DNA of 64,000 bases, from contig ONFO01000008.1 in assembly GCA_900317155.1 (NCBI GenBank), positions 62,001 through 126,000 of the forward strand. Reading direction: 5' to 3'. Every line of letters begins with the position of its first letter. Position 1 is the stretch's first letter. Below, one piece after another: positions 1 through 9,800 of the stretch. Made by a program: the position numbers and the translations under genes. Below the pieces are notes generated by a model. That model ran no database searches and had not been told where the DNA came from. It saw only the letters and a program-made list of their open reading frames with translations. This stretch comes from an uncultured Bacteroidales bacterium. Its GTDB lineage: Bacteria; Bacteroidota; Bacteroidia; Bacteroidales; F082.

Positions 1-314
1 GTATCAGGTATTCCCGCTTCAAAACCTGTTCAAAATGTGGCGCTTACACCATGATGACGACAGACACCAAGACGATCAAAAACGCTGACTATACGCATAG
101 TGGAGAGCTATTGGAAACCTGCGTCTGCCAGCATTGCGGCGAGACACTCACCAAGACGGTGGTGATACCCAAGTTGGTGCATTACAGCGATAGCAGCGGC
201 AGCTCTTCCAGCCACGGAAAGGGTTATTCAAGCCATTCCTCCAGCCATCACTCATCGGGTGGCTCCTTCGGCGGCGGCCATAGTGGCGGCGGCGGTTATT
301 CGGGGAAATGGTAG
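1..314 (+). CDS. TPM-domain protein, C-terminal fragment (5' end outside window)
   Basis: The reading frame is open to the left edge, so the ATG at 51 is internal. The visible tail carries two Cys pairs, CSKCG and CQHCG, which look like a small zinc ribbon, then a Ser/His-rich linker and a Gly-rich end with the pattern GGSFGGGHSGGGG. This tail is typical of YgcG-like TPM-domain proteins of Bacteroidota, whose N-terminal part (signal peptide, TPM domain, membrane segment) would lie upstream. Their role is poorly defined; the TPM family includes a photosystem II repair phosphatase and envelope proteins. The family call rests on the zinc ribbon and Gly-rich tail only. Confidence 0.7.
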   Translation, partial: IRYSRFKTCSKCGAYTMMTTDTKTIKNADYTHSGELLETCVCQHCGETLTKTVVIPKLVHYSDSSGSSSSHGKGYSSHSSSHHSSGGSFGGGHSGGGGYSGKW

Positions 315-448
315 GTTAGTTGTTTGTTAGTAGTTGGTAGTGCAAGTAAAACCGTTTTTAATATGTAATTATCATGGTAGATATGAGGGATAATTATCAT
401 TTTGGAGAATAAAGCATAAGTAGATGAGGAAAATTAATTTACATATTG

Positions 449-530
449 GACACGAGACTACGAGACTGCGAGACTACGGGACATTGGCTCGTCTCGAAGT
501 CCCGAAGTCACGTGTCCCGAAGTCAAAGGA
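449..530. repeat. Tandem and palindromic spacer repeat
   Basis: Four 8-bp units (CGAGACTA, CGAGACTG, CGAGACTA, CGGGACAT) run from 453 to 484. After a short spacer come units that read CCGAAGTC, in part the reverse complement of the first arm. The outer ends GGACACG (449-455) and CGTGTCC (511-517) are complementary, so the tract could form a long imperfect hairpin. Related fragments occur near 1768 (AAGTCACGTGTC) and near 10450 (cttcgagacttcgac, then cctgaagtcaaaag). The rest of the 315-567 spacer shows no gene. Confidence 0.6.
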
Positions 531-540
531 TATTGCAGTT

Positions 541-548
541 TAATTTTG
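541..548 (+). promoter_or_regulatory. Possible -7 box for the Macro-TIR gene
   Basis: TAATTTTG matches the Bacteroidota -7 consensus TAnnTTTG and lies 19 bp before the ATG. No good TTTG or TTG is found 19-21 bp upstream, so this is a weak call. Confidence 0.3.
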
Positions 549-567
549 AACAGTTACATAAAAGAAT

Positions 568-1659
568 ATGGAACAAGTGAAAGAGTATCACATTAACAAC
601 TCAACCATCAAAATAATCTTCGGCAATATCGTGGATAGTCAAGCCGAAGTAATTGTCAGCAGTGACGACAGTGATATAACTATGGGAGGTGGAGTCTCGA
701 TGGCTATCCGACGTAAAGAAGGAACCGAAGCCATCCAACTTGATGTAAAGAAAAAGACTCCCGCAGAAATTGGTGATGTTGTTGTTTCAACAGCGGGCAC
801 ACTCCTGCAAAAATTCATTTTCCATGTTATAACCATTGACTATAATAGTATTAACCAGTCGAATATTCCTGTGGCGGTTAGCAAAGAGGACATACATCAG
901 TATATTATTGGACATTCCATAGACAAATGCTTTTTGCTGTTACAGGCAATGGATTTAAAGTCCATCGCCTTTCCGTCCATAGGAGCGGGTGTAGCTGGAA
1001 TTCCTTTCGAGAAAGTGGCGAGTGCCATGTCTGAAGCAATCGTGAGGAATCTCAGAAAGACAAACAAATCCATTGGTGTTGAATTGTATCTTTATGATGG
1101 ATTCAGCATGATGGAGCGTTGGAATTGTCTGCCTATGTTTGAACAGTTTTCAGTACAGGAAGCCATCGCCAAAATGATAAACAAGCAAAGCAGCGAACGG
1201 TTGATTATGGATGAAGTCATAGCTCCCCAACCATTAGAGGCGACACCTGACATTGAAAATGATGTATTCATCAGCTATTCCAGGAAAGATTCTGATGTTG
1301 TCAAGCAAATCTACGAATGGTTGGAGAAGGCGGGCTATAAATGCTGGATGGATGTTGATGGAATGTTCAGTGGTATTTCATTCAAGAAGGTCATTGTTGA
1401 TGCGATAAAGCATTCAAAGATATTGCTATTCATGTCATCGGAGAATTCCAACAAGTCACGAAATGTCATAAGCGAGGTTTCTATTTCGGTAGAGTATGGG
1501 AAAAAGATAATTCCTGTTCGACTGGATATGTCGCCCTATTCAGAGAGTATAGAATACGACATCATCAATCATGACTATGTGGCTTATGACAAATCAAAGA
1601 TGGAGGAGTCAAACAGAGAGATGCTAAAGAAAATCGTATCAACGTTGAAAATGGTATGA
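568..1659 (+). CDS. Macro-TIR fusion protein
   Basis: A 363-residue cytoplasmic protein with two domains. Residues about 1-190 are a Macro domain: a GGGVSMAI loop at 40-47, a middle strand reading FIFHVITID, and a SIGAGVAGIPF loop. These match the ADP-ribose-binding loops of the family. Residues about 230-363 are a TIR domain starting VFISYSRKDSD; a Glu in the NVISEVSISVEYGKK segment could be the catalytic Glu of NAD-cleaving TIRs. Known Macro domains bind ADP-ribose and related ligands, and bacterial TIRs make such molecules from NAD, so one chain may both produce and sense the ligand (inference). It opens the defence island and is followed by a 240-bp spacer, so it is probably its own unit. 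Confidence 0.85.
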   Translation: MEQVKEYHINNSTIKIIFGNIVDSQAEVIVSSDDSDITMGGGVSMAIRRKEGTEAIQLDVKKKTPAEIGDVVVSTAGTLLQKFIFHVITIDYNSINQSNIPVAVSKEDIHQYIIGHSIDKCFLLLQAMDLKSIAFPSIGAGVAGIPFEKVASAMSEAIVRNLRKTNKSIGVELYLYDGFSMMERWNCLPMFEQFSVQEAIAKMINKQSSERLIMDEVIAPQPLEATPDIENDVFISYSRKDSDVVKQIYEWLEKAGYKCWMDVDGMFSGISFKKVIVDAIKHSKILLFMSSENSNKSRNVISEVSISVEYGKKIIPVRLDMSPYSESIEYDIINHDYVAYDKSKMEESNREMLKKIVSTLKMV

Positions 1660-1835
1660 TTATGAGAATAAAAAAGACTTATTTCGTATCTTTGTCCCCT
1701 TAAGAAAAGCCAAGTCACTTCAACAAATAGAATTCCAACGCCATAATCAGTGATGACTTTTGCGTCCGACAAAGTCACGTGTCAAATAGTATAGTCGATT
1801 AATTTCAAACAGTCACTTGTTTTTTAAGAGTGTTT

Positions 1836-1867
1836 TTTGTGAGACAAAACAAATTTTTATAAATTTG
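1836..1867 (+). promoter_or_regulatory. Promoter of SIR2-TIR/nSTAND module 1
   Basis: TTTG at 1836-1839, a 20-bp spacer, and TAAATTTG at 1860-1867 form a complete Bacteroidota-type promoter. It sits 31 bp before the short leader ORF. The same arrangement with the same 20-bp spacing lies before module 2 at 35164-35195. Confidence 0.75.
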
Positions 1868-1898
1868 CAGGCGGAATAAATCTTTTAAACTATTTGGA

Positions 1899-2021
1899 AT
1901 GGAGCTCGATAAACAAGAATTCAAGGCGCTTGTTATGCTTTATGCTGATACCATAGATGGAAACAACCAATCGGAAGAAGTGCAATTGAGCAGACAGTTG
2001 ATGTTCACAATTATTTGCTGA
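1899..2021 (+). CDS. Short leader ORF of module 1 (40 aa)
   Basis: Forty codons from ATG to TGA, placed 31 bp after a strong promoter and 50 bp before the SIR2-TIR start. The product begins MELDKQEFKALVMLYADTID. A second ORF at 35226 starts MTLNKEEFKTLVMLY in the same position of module 2, so the N-terminal 15 residues are conserved at protein level. The D-x-x-D-G stretch that follows recalls the start of a helical TerB- or EF-hand-like protein. It may be the remains of a longer gene or a true short leader peptide; the sequence does not decide between them. Confidence 0.55.
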   Translation: MELDKQEFKALVMLYADTIDGNNQSEEVQLSRQLMFTIIC

Positions 2022-2071
2022 GTAACAAAAAGATGGCCTCCTTATTTGCTAAATAACATAATACAAAGAAT

Positions 2072-3469
2072 ATGAACAACAATAGTTTCAAATTGGATTT
2101 GGGATCTGACAAGGATCGGTGGGAACAACTACTTAATGAAATAGATGAAGGGAATGTGATTCCTGTCATTGGTCCCGACCTGCTGGTTGATCCAAGGGTA
2201 ATAAAAGTTGGTGAAAACGTTGAACGGAAGGAAAACTTGCATCAGCAATTAATTTCATATATAGCTGCCCAAACCAATGTCCAATCGAATCCCAGAACTT
2301 TTTCACAGTTGGTATTTGATGAAAACTACAAGAAAATGGTTCGGGATGATAGAAAGATATACAATCTTATCCATCAGATACTCAGCAATATCGACCAAAT
2401 TGAAGACATTGATTGCAAACCTTCACAATTGCTTATGGATTTGTTGGGAACAAAGCGTTTCCCATTTGTAATAACAACTTCTTTTACTCCGATTGTCGAA
2501 AATGCCATGAAAGAGATTTGGGGAAACGTGAATGTGCTCAATTTCAATAACGACCCTCAAGGCAGTTCTTTGGAAAAAGGTGGTGACATAAAAAGCCCTA
2601 GTGACTTGAAGCAACCTACGGTTTATTATATGTTTGGGAAATACTGCAATAACAGTAAAGATTCTCGCTTCGTTGTGACAGATAGTGATATGATGAAATT
2701 CTGTAGTTCGTGGATTAAAGGAGACGGGGTTCCTAAAAACCTCACTGAATCCATGAAGAGGAAGTATCTGCTCATCCTTGGCAATAATTATTCGGATTGG
2801 CTGTTCCGATTTGTATGGTACGGATTGCGGTCTACAACAAGCGAGATGAAATCGGATATTGTTGTGAACGAAAGTGCTGAAGACTCGTTCAAGCAGTTCC
2901 TTGAACGACTGGAGACTTTTTTTCAAGAGGATCCTTCTATGGTAATAAAGCGTATCAAAGAAGATATGGAAGCCAGAAGTATTGCAAACACTTTGCAAAC
3001 GTCTTATGATACGGATGTCTTTATATCATATTCACGTAGTGATTCGGCCGTTGCCAAAAAGCTCTTTGAAAAATTGTCTGATGATGGGTTGAAAGTCTGG
3101 TATGACAACAATAGCATTAAGAAGGCCGCCGATTGGGAAGTATCTATCGAAAATGGGATTAAAAAGACGCGTTTGTTCCTGCCTATCTTATCAAAAAATG
3201 TTGAGCAAGAATCAATTATTCCCCATGAGTATCGTGCGGAATGGAATATTGCTGCTACGCTTTCATCAAAGATGGGAGGCAGGACGTTTATTGTTCCTTT
3301 TGTTGAAAATGGTTTTGATTTCTACAATCCATTGACAAAACTTCCAAAAGAGTTTTCGAAAAAGAATGCGTCATGGTATTCCAATGAGAATGATTTGAAT
3401 GAAATCGCCAAGGTAATCCATCAGGAAATAGCGAATCTGAAGGAATTGGAAAAGAGGATGAAATCTTAA
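2072..3469 (+). CDS. SIR2-like/TIR fusion protein, module 1
   Basis: A 465-residue cytoplasmic protein. Residues about 20-290 have the layout of a SIR2_2 domain: IPVIGP at 30-35, the strand ITTSFTPIVE near 133-142, YYMFGK near 185-190 and LLILGNNYSDW near 233-243. In active SIR2 domains the second motif is TTN(Y/F)D and the third contains a catalytic HG. Here Asn is replaced by Ser and His by Phe, so this half is probably a binding or inactive domain. Residues about 315-460 are a TIR domain (DVFISYSRSDSAVAKKLF) with a candidate catalytic Glu in YRAEWNIA. The nSTAND gene starts 13 bp downstream, so the two are surely co-expressed. A homologous pair lies at 35397-40296. Confidence 0.85.
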   Translation: MNNNSFKLDLGSDKDRWEQLLNEIDEGNVIPVIGPDLLVDPRVIKVGENVERKENLHQQLISYIAAQTNVQSNPRTFSQLVFDENYKKMVRDDRKIYNLIHQILSNIDQIEDIDCKPSQLLMDLLGTKRFPFVITTSFTPIVENAMKEIWGNVNVLNFNNDPQGSSLEKGGDIKSPSDLKQPTVYYMFGKYCNNSKDSRFVVTDSDMMKFCSSWIKGDGVPKNLTESMKRKYLLILGNNYSDWLFRFVWYGLRSTTSEMKSDIVVNESAEDSFKQFLERLETFFQEDPSMVIKRIKEDMEARSIANTLQTSYDTDVFISYSRSDSAVAKKLFEKLSDDGLKVWYDNNSIKKAADWEVSIENGIKKTRLFLPILSKNVEQESIIPHEYRAEWNIAATLSSKMGGRTFIVPFVENGFDFYNPLTKLPKEFSKKNASWYSNENDLNEIAKVIHQEIANLKELEKRMKS

Positions 3470-3482
3470 TTTAAGGAAGACT

Positions 3483-6400
3483 ATGGAAACAATTGATAAA
3501 ACGCAGGCATTAAACGACTCTAATCCGTGGAAAGGTCTAAACTTCTATAAGGAAGGTGAAGTACTTTATGGTCGTGATGAAGAAATCCAAAGCCTCACCC
3601 TATATGTGACCAACAATATACAGACAGTACTTTACGGAAAATCTGGTATTGGAAAATCATCAATAATAAATGCAGGAGTATTTCCATTGGCAAGGAAGGA
3701 GGGGCTGTTTCCTGTTCCCATCCGTCTGAAACATGACGAGGACACATCTTATATCGAGCAGATTAAAGAAGCTTTCAAGAAGTCAGGCATAGGAATAAAA
3801 GAAATCTTGCCAGCCATCAATGAGCAGGAAGAATCGCTGTGGGAATATCTTCATAGGCATATATTCTATGAGCAAAAAAGCAATGAAACGGTACGCCCTT
3901 TAATTGTATTGGACCAGTTTGAAGAGTTTTTCACCCTTCAGCATAACGAGAGCAAGAAAAAAGCATTCTTTTCCGAGTTGGCTGATTTGCTCAATGAAGT
4001 AACTCCGAATTACATTATTAATCATGAAGCTAAAACAAGTAAGGAGAAACAACCCCAATCCGATGCTTCTGGTTTCGTGCTGGACTTAGGGCTAAGTGGA
4101 ACGGAAGACAAGGCTGAGTATGTTTCAGATTCCTTGTTCAATATCGTTTTCACTATTCGCGAGGACTTTCTGTCCTATTTGGAACGCTACACTAAATTTA
4201 TCCCTGTGATGAAAACCAATCGTTATGCTCTTTTACCTCTCAATGAAGAGCAAGCGAAAGATATCATCATGAAACCAATTCCTGGTTTGGTTGATCTTGA
4301 TGTGGCAAAGCTGATCATCCAAAAGGTTACAGAGAAAACAGATTTTAATTTAGAAGATGCGCCTGAAATCGATGTTGATGCAGCTGTGCTTTCCCTCTAT
4401 TTAAGCCGTCTCTATATAAAAAAAGGCGACAAGGAAAGCACCATTACAGCAGAGCTGGTCAATCAGTCCAGTAAGGACATCATCAAGGACTTTTATGAGG
4501 AGTCGGTGGCCGATCTGCCTCCGAAAGAGATTGAAAAGATAGAAGACCAGCTTCTTACCTACGATGTACGCAGGAACAATGTCTCGCGAACGGATCTGAT
4601 TAGTGAAGGCGTTTCCCCTGCTGTAATCAACACTCTTGTTGAAGACAAGAAGTTGCTGCGTCAGTTCAGCTATCAGGATGACATTCGTGTGGAGTACATG
4701 CACGACATCCTCTGTCCTGTGGTCAATGAACGCATCGAGAACCGTGAGGAGGAGAAGAAAAAAGCTGAGGAACGGAGGCAGCAGGAAGAACAGCAGCGCA
4801 AACTGCTTGCCGAGGAGCAGCGCAAGCGGGAACAAATTGAAGCCCAAGCCAAAGCAGACCGCGAGAGGATGGTAGAGGAGGCAATGGAACAGAAGAGAAA
4901 AAATAAAGCGCGATTGATAGTTGCGTTCTCGCTCCTTGTGTTGGGTGGATTAATCTGGTTTTCTTGGTATTTCTTCACAAGAATGGAATTCACTCAATAC
5001 TATGCTTCTTTCACCACCAAAGATGGCTGGCCTGTAGGTGTGGGCAAGAAAGTAAGTCTTTCTGATCGAGAGAGAATGCCAATCTATTACCAATTGGTAA
5101 GACATGGCTATAGGAAGGACAAACATCCTAATACTATAGTGAACATTATGAACTGGAACAAGGAGCTTGTACCCAATGTGTTCGAGAGATCACCTATGGT
5201 CGGCCTTTATGAAAGCGAGGGCAACGACATATCAGCAAAGAAGTTCGCTATTATGCAGCAAAATACATATTACTGGATTTACACTCCTGATAATGAAGGT
5301 AATCTACAGAGGCGGTCTGCATACGGCAAAGACGGAAAAGAGTTATATTCCATCCAATTTTATCATTCAAAAGACCAAAACGATTCTGAAACGAAACAGT
5401 TGTGGGCTAACTATATTGACAAAGACGGTAAAGCGTTGCAAATACGGGACAACGGAGCAGACAGGATGCGTATTGCCATCCGCAATGGTCGTTATGTGGG
5501 TTATATGTTCTTTAGCGAAATCGGAACGCCTCAGTGCAATTATGAAGGGGATTATGGTGTTTCATATGAGTTGGGAGATGACGGCTGTGTCACTGGAAGA
5601 CGATCGTTGGACGAATATGGTGACACTATCGGTAATGAAGGCTTTCTTTGCTATGAATTTGACGATTACGGACGATGGATTACGGGGCGTAATGCAAGAG
5701 CCTACTATTCTGCCAATCGCATCGTCAATGTAATAGGCAAAACAATTGACACACTCCTTTTTGATGACAACGGTCATCGAATCTATCATTCTAGATTTGA
5801 TGGAAATATGTTACACACATTTACCTATAACAAGGAAGGCAATTTGATTAATAACAGCGTTATCGAACATGACAAAACGATTAGCAGTGTGTTCAACCGT
5901 TTCGACAGGGAGGGGAATATCGTAGAAAAAGTCTCATATTCCTCTACTAAAGGTTACTTGAAGGAAACCCATGAATTTGAAGGTGCTACACAAACTGAAG
6001 CCTATTATGGTGGAGATAACATGGCGAATCTGAAGCCTGTCAATTCAAGCAACAACTATCACAAAAAAGTGATTAAAAGAATAAATGATACTTGTTTCAT
6101 TTACTCATATTACGCCATTGATTCTTGTGGATTGGAGCATCTTATGCGAGACGAAACAAAAACCAACAACAAAGCAGGACAGCTTGTGCAGCATATTGTA
6201 ACCGATGGTAATGGCAACCGTACTTTGTCTATGGAATACGAAATTGATGAGAAAGGTGTTGTGGTCGGAGAACATGTTATAGGGCTTGATGGTGATACTA
6301 TTCGTAATGCGGATTGGGACGAAAACCATTTGTGTTATTATCGAATGAGATTTGTCTGGGACTTTAAAGGCAATCTTGTGGCCATAAAAGCCATAAATGA

Positions 6401-6824
6401 ATTTGGCGAAGAATCAATGATTATTATGGAGAATAAAGAAGTTGTCGAGATAAAAGCCTCTGCTATTCCAGCCAATGAGATAAAGCTTGAAGGCGATACA
6501 TACGACATCTATGGCATTGGCTCATATAAATATTTCTATACAGAAGTTAACAAGCAACAAAAAGTGAATTACATACACATTACTGATATGAAAGGGGCGT
6601 ACTATCTCAGCGGCATTCGTGATGGAGATCTGCTTTTATCCACTAAGGACAACTTGTTAACCATAGCTAGGCCGAATAAAAACAGTGATAGCTATGAGAT
6701 TATGAAGGATGTTTCAATTCAAGAAGGCCCAAATGGAGCTGAAACCTACTCGGTGTTCTTCTCTACAAATGAAATAGAAAGGCTTAGAAATGCAATAATT
6801 AATAACAATAACAAAAAAGAATAG
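3483..6824 (+). CDS. nSTAND1 NTPase with one TM and a YD/PDZ-like exterior domain, module 1
   Basis: A 1113-residue signalling NTPase. The N-terminal part matches the nSTAND1 family: the opening NPWKGLNFY, a YGRDEE motif at 29-34, Walker A GKSGIGKS at 52-59 and Walker B LIVLDQFEEFF near 140-150. A winged-helix-like stretch and a charged coiled coil (about 425-475, rich in Glu, Arg and Gln) follow, then one hydrophobic segment near 477-499 preceded by Lys/Arg. By the positive-inside rule the NTPase is cytoplasmic and residues 500-1113 lie in the periplasm. That exterior has many YD-like repeats (patterns such as YDKDGN) and near its end a PDZ-like turn, YLSGIRDGDLLLS. STAND NTPases typically couple ligand sensing to oligomerisation and effector activation; the effector here is probably the TIR protein just upstream. 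Confidence 0.82.
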   Translation: METIDKTQALNDSNPWKGLNFYKEGEVLYGRDEEIQSLTLYVTNNIQTVLYGKSGIGKSSIINAGVFPLARKEGLFPVPIRLKHDEDTSYIEQIKEAFKKSGIGIKEILPAINEQEESLWEYLHRHIFYEQKSNETVRPLIVLDQFEEFFTLQHNESKKKAFFSELADLLNEVTPNYIINHEAKTSKEKQPQSDASGFVLDLGLSGTEDKAEYVSDSLFNIVFTIREDFLSYLERYTKFIPVMKTNRYALLPLNEEQAKDIIMKPIPGLVDLDVAKLIIQKVTEKTDFNLEDAPEIDVDAAVLSLYLSRLYIKKGDKESTITAELVNQSSKDIIKDFYEESVADLPPKEIEKIEDQLLTYDVRRNNVSRTDLISEGVSPAVINTLVEDKKLLRQFSYQDDIRVEYMHDILCPVVNERIENREEEKKKAEERRQQEEQQRKLLAEEQRKREQIEAQAKADRERMVEEAMEQKRKNKARLIVAFSLLVLGGLIWFSWYFFTRMEFTQYYASFTTKDGWPVGVGKKVSLSDRERMPIYYQLVRHGYRKDKHPNTIVNIMNWNKELVPNVFERSPMVGLYESEGNDISAKKFAIMQQNTYYWIYTPDNEGNLQRRSAYGKDGKELYSIQFYHSKDQNDSETKQLWANYIDKDGKALQIRDNGADRMRIAIRNGRYVGYMFFSEIGTPQCNYEGDYGVSYELGDDGCVTGRRSLDEYGDTIGNEGFLCYEFDDYGRWITGRNARAYYSANRIVNVIGKTIDTLLFDDNGHRIYHSRFDGNMLHTFTYNKEGNLINNSVIEHDKTISSVFNRFDREGNIVEKVSYSSTKGYLKETHEFEGATQTEAYYGGDNMANLKPVNSSNNYHKKVIKRINDTCFIYSYYAIDSCGLEHLMRDETKTNNKAGQLVQHIVTDGNGNRTLSMEYEIDEKGVVVGEHVIGLDGDTIRNADWDENHLCYYRMRFVWDFKGNLVAIKAINEFGEESMIIMENKEVVEIKASAIPANEIKLEGDTYDIYGIGSYKYFYTEVNKQQKVNYIHITDMKGAYYLSGIRDGDLLLSTKDNLLTIARPNKNSDSYEIMKDVSIQEGPNGAETYSVFFSTNEIERLRNAIINNNNKKE

Positions 6825-6826
6825 AA

Positions 6827-9800
6827 ATGAAAAAGGTATTATTTATCATCATTGCGATAGTGTTTCCAATAATTGCTTACACACAGCCTAACAATAGGTT
6901 TAACATGAGAGCCTCTTCTGTTGCTGATACTTCAAAATTCATAAGCATAGGACAGAAGATAGGAAAGGCAACAGACCTAAGTGGCGGCATGACTACGCCA
7001 ACACCACCAATAGAACAAATGGACACTATCATTCCCGACCGAATTGAAAGGTATGCAGAAGTTGTTAAACGTTATGGCCGTTGGGAAGGCTATGGTCGCA
7101 AGCTGACTGAGGATCAAGCTTCCCATTTGACGTACTACTATCAACTAACGTATGTTGCTGGATCAAAATACCCTGCGCGGATGGAAGCACTTGACGGGTA
7201 TCATAAATTGACTGTAGACCATAATATAGGCACTTATTTGGCAAATCAAAATGATGAAAATGACAAGACCGTCGATAAAGCATGGCAAGAAAAATTGGGT
7301 ACCGTTTGTCAATGGGATTTCATTTACAATGAAAAAGGTGACATTGCAGTCGAGCGTGCTTATGATAGTGACGGTAACTTGGTTTATGCCTATCATCCTG
7401 TGAAGATTGGAAATCGTGTGGCAGGAACATTCACGGATGCATGGGGTATGCCTGCAAAACTGCGTCAAGACAGTTGTGCACAGGTGGTGTTTGTTAGTTA
7501 TGATAAAAACGGTTTTGAATCCCTTCACGAGTTTTATGACGAACAGGGCTATCGCCAAAAAAACAAGGATGGCGCCTATATGGTTCGCATTCAAAATTCA
7601 GATGATGGTCACGTATTATCAAAAGCTTCATGTAGTATTACTGGAGAACTCATGATGGATGTATTTGGTAATTGCGGTATGTTGGCGGAATACAATGATG
7701 ACGGCACACAGAAATGTGAAATCAACATGGACAATCATTGGAATCCCGCTAGAATTGAGTCGGGGATAGATCCATTTTACTATAACATGATAAAGAGAAA
7801 CTATGAATATGACAATTATGGTCGATGCATTAAGGTGTGGTTCTCTGATCTGGAGAACCGGCCTGACACCAATTTGGTTGGTATTCACTCAATGGAAATA
7901 GGATACAATTTAAGAGGCCAAAGAACTTCTTTCGCCTATAAAAATTTGGACGGGAACTACATAATCAATCCATACGATGGACAATCTCATTGGGAGAATG
8001 CTTTTGACAAAAAAACTGGACAGATTCTTTCACTTACTAGTTATGGAGATCCTCAGAAGTTGGATAGTTTGGGCTTTTTTAAAACGGTTCGTTGGGTTTA
8101 CAACAAATTCGGGGATGAGATAGGAAGGATTTCGTACGATTTCAATGGCAACTTGACAGAAAACACTTTCTACGTGAAAACTAAAGAAGGCGAGCTACGA
8201 AAACTATCTGAAAAGGATGTAAAACCCAAAAACTATGTTGAAAAGAGAACGTTTACCGAAGACAATATGATTGTTACCATAGAACACGACGAAGATGGAC
8301 GGCAAATCCTATGGGAATATACAGATTTGAAAGGCTTACCATCAGCTCCGTATGGTTATTATCAGAATATTGATATTTATGAAAAGATAGGAGATTCTAT
8401 CGAAATCGAGACGGAATACTATACTGACACTTTGGGAAACTTCATAATGCTTCCTGATAGAACATGGGCAATTCAACAGACAGTTTCACATTTTAATAAT
8501 GGGAAACTAACTAAAATAGACGTTATTAACTATGATGAAAATCAAACCATTATTGCTTCTTGGAAGAAAATAATTGATGAAAAAGGAGTATTGAAAAGCC
8601 AAATTGCAATTAACAAATACGGGGTTCCTTCAAGAACTGCTATAGATAGAATAGTTTATTATCAATGTAATGTTGAATATGATATAAAGGGAGAACACCT
8701 TGCTTCCATTATCAGCTACAATGAATTTGGCGAACCATCATACATGGAAGATGAAGATGGTGTAAGTCATTATTGGAATTTTGTAGATAATCACGTGACC
8801 TACTACGATGAATATGGACGACCCATCAACGACATGAGAACCTTACAAGACACTTTGAGTGTCGTAGTATGTGTGGTTGTTACTGATTCCGCAGGTTATC
8901 GCAATCAACTAAAAGATGGCGATGTCATAATAAAATTTGGCGACTGGGTCTCAAATATGAAACTACAAAATAACGATTGCCAAGCTTCATTTTTCTATGA
9001 ATTAATTGATAAGGCAACGAGTGAAAAGGAGATGCTTGTTTTACGTCATTATCCAGAACAAAATAAAAGCGAGATTCTTTCTATACACTTGCCAGTAGGC
9101 ACGATTCAAGAACTTGGTTTTTTCCCCCAATTAGTCTACTACACCCAAAAAGAGAAACAGCGCTACTTACAAGCATTGCAAACATATCTGACTGATAGTA
9201 ATGTGGCATCTTTGGATGGTAATTCAGTTATACAAGGTTCACACCATGTGGTTATCAGAAAGCCTAAACGGTATGATGGAGATGTCCCAACCATGGGCAA
9301 TCCACATCCTTTGGTCTTTAATCCCGCTGTTGTGTTATCAATGGCAAAATTTGAAGTCAGAGACGAGGACATCGTTGCTGATGAGTATTGGAACTTAGGG
9401 ATGGGAATTGATACATTGTTGGCCATCTTGAGCTTAAATGATGAGGAGAGTAGGAAGTATTATATCAGTTTAAGTAATGATTTGGAAAACACTTTAGATG
9501 GATATGAGTATTATTCAACGTATCACGATTGGTCAGGACTATGGCTTGATGATGCTCGCTATGCTCGAGTACAGGCCGTTCAAAATGATTTCATGAATCG
9601 AAGAGGGGCTCTCTTTAATCCCAATTACCGCTCCAAAAATACAATGGGTGAGGACGTTAAAACCAGAATGTTTTCGCCTTCTAAGTTTTTCAAGGAAGTT
9701 AAAAGAATAGAAGGTGTTACCTATACGAAAAACTCGATAGCATTGTATAACACTGATAGCCTGCGGCTTCCCAATTGTTTTAATGGAATGGAGATGATTT

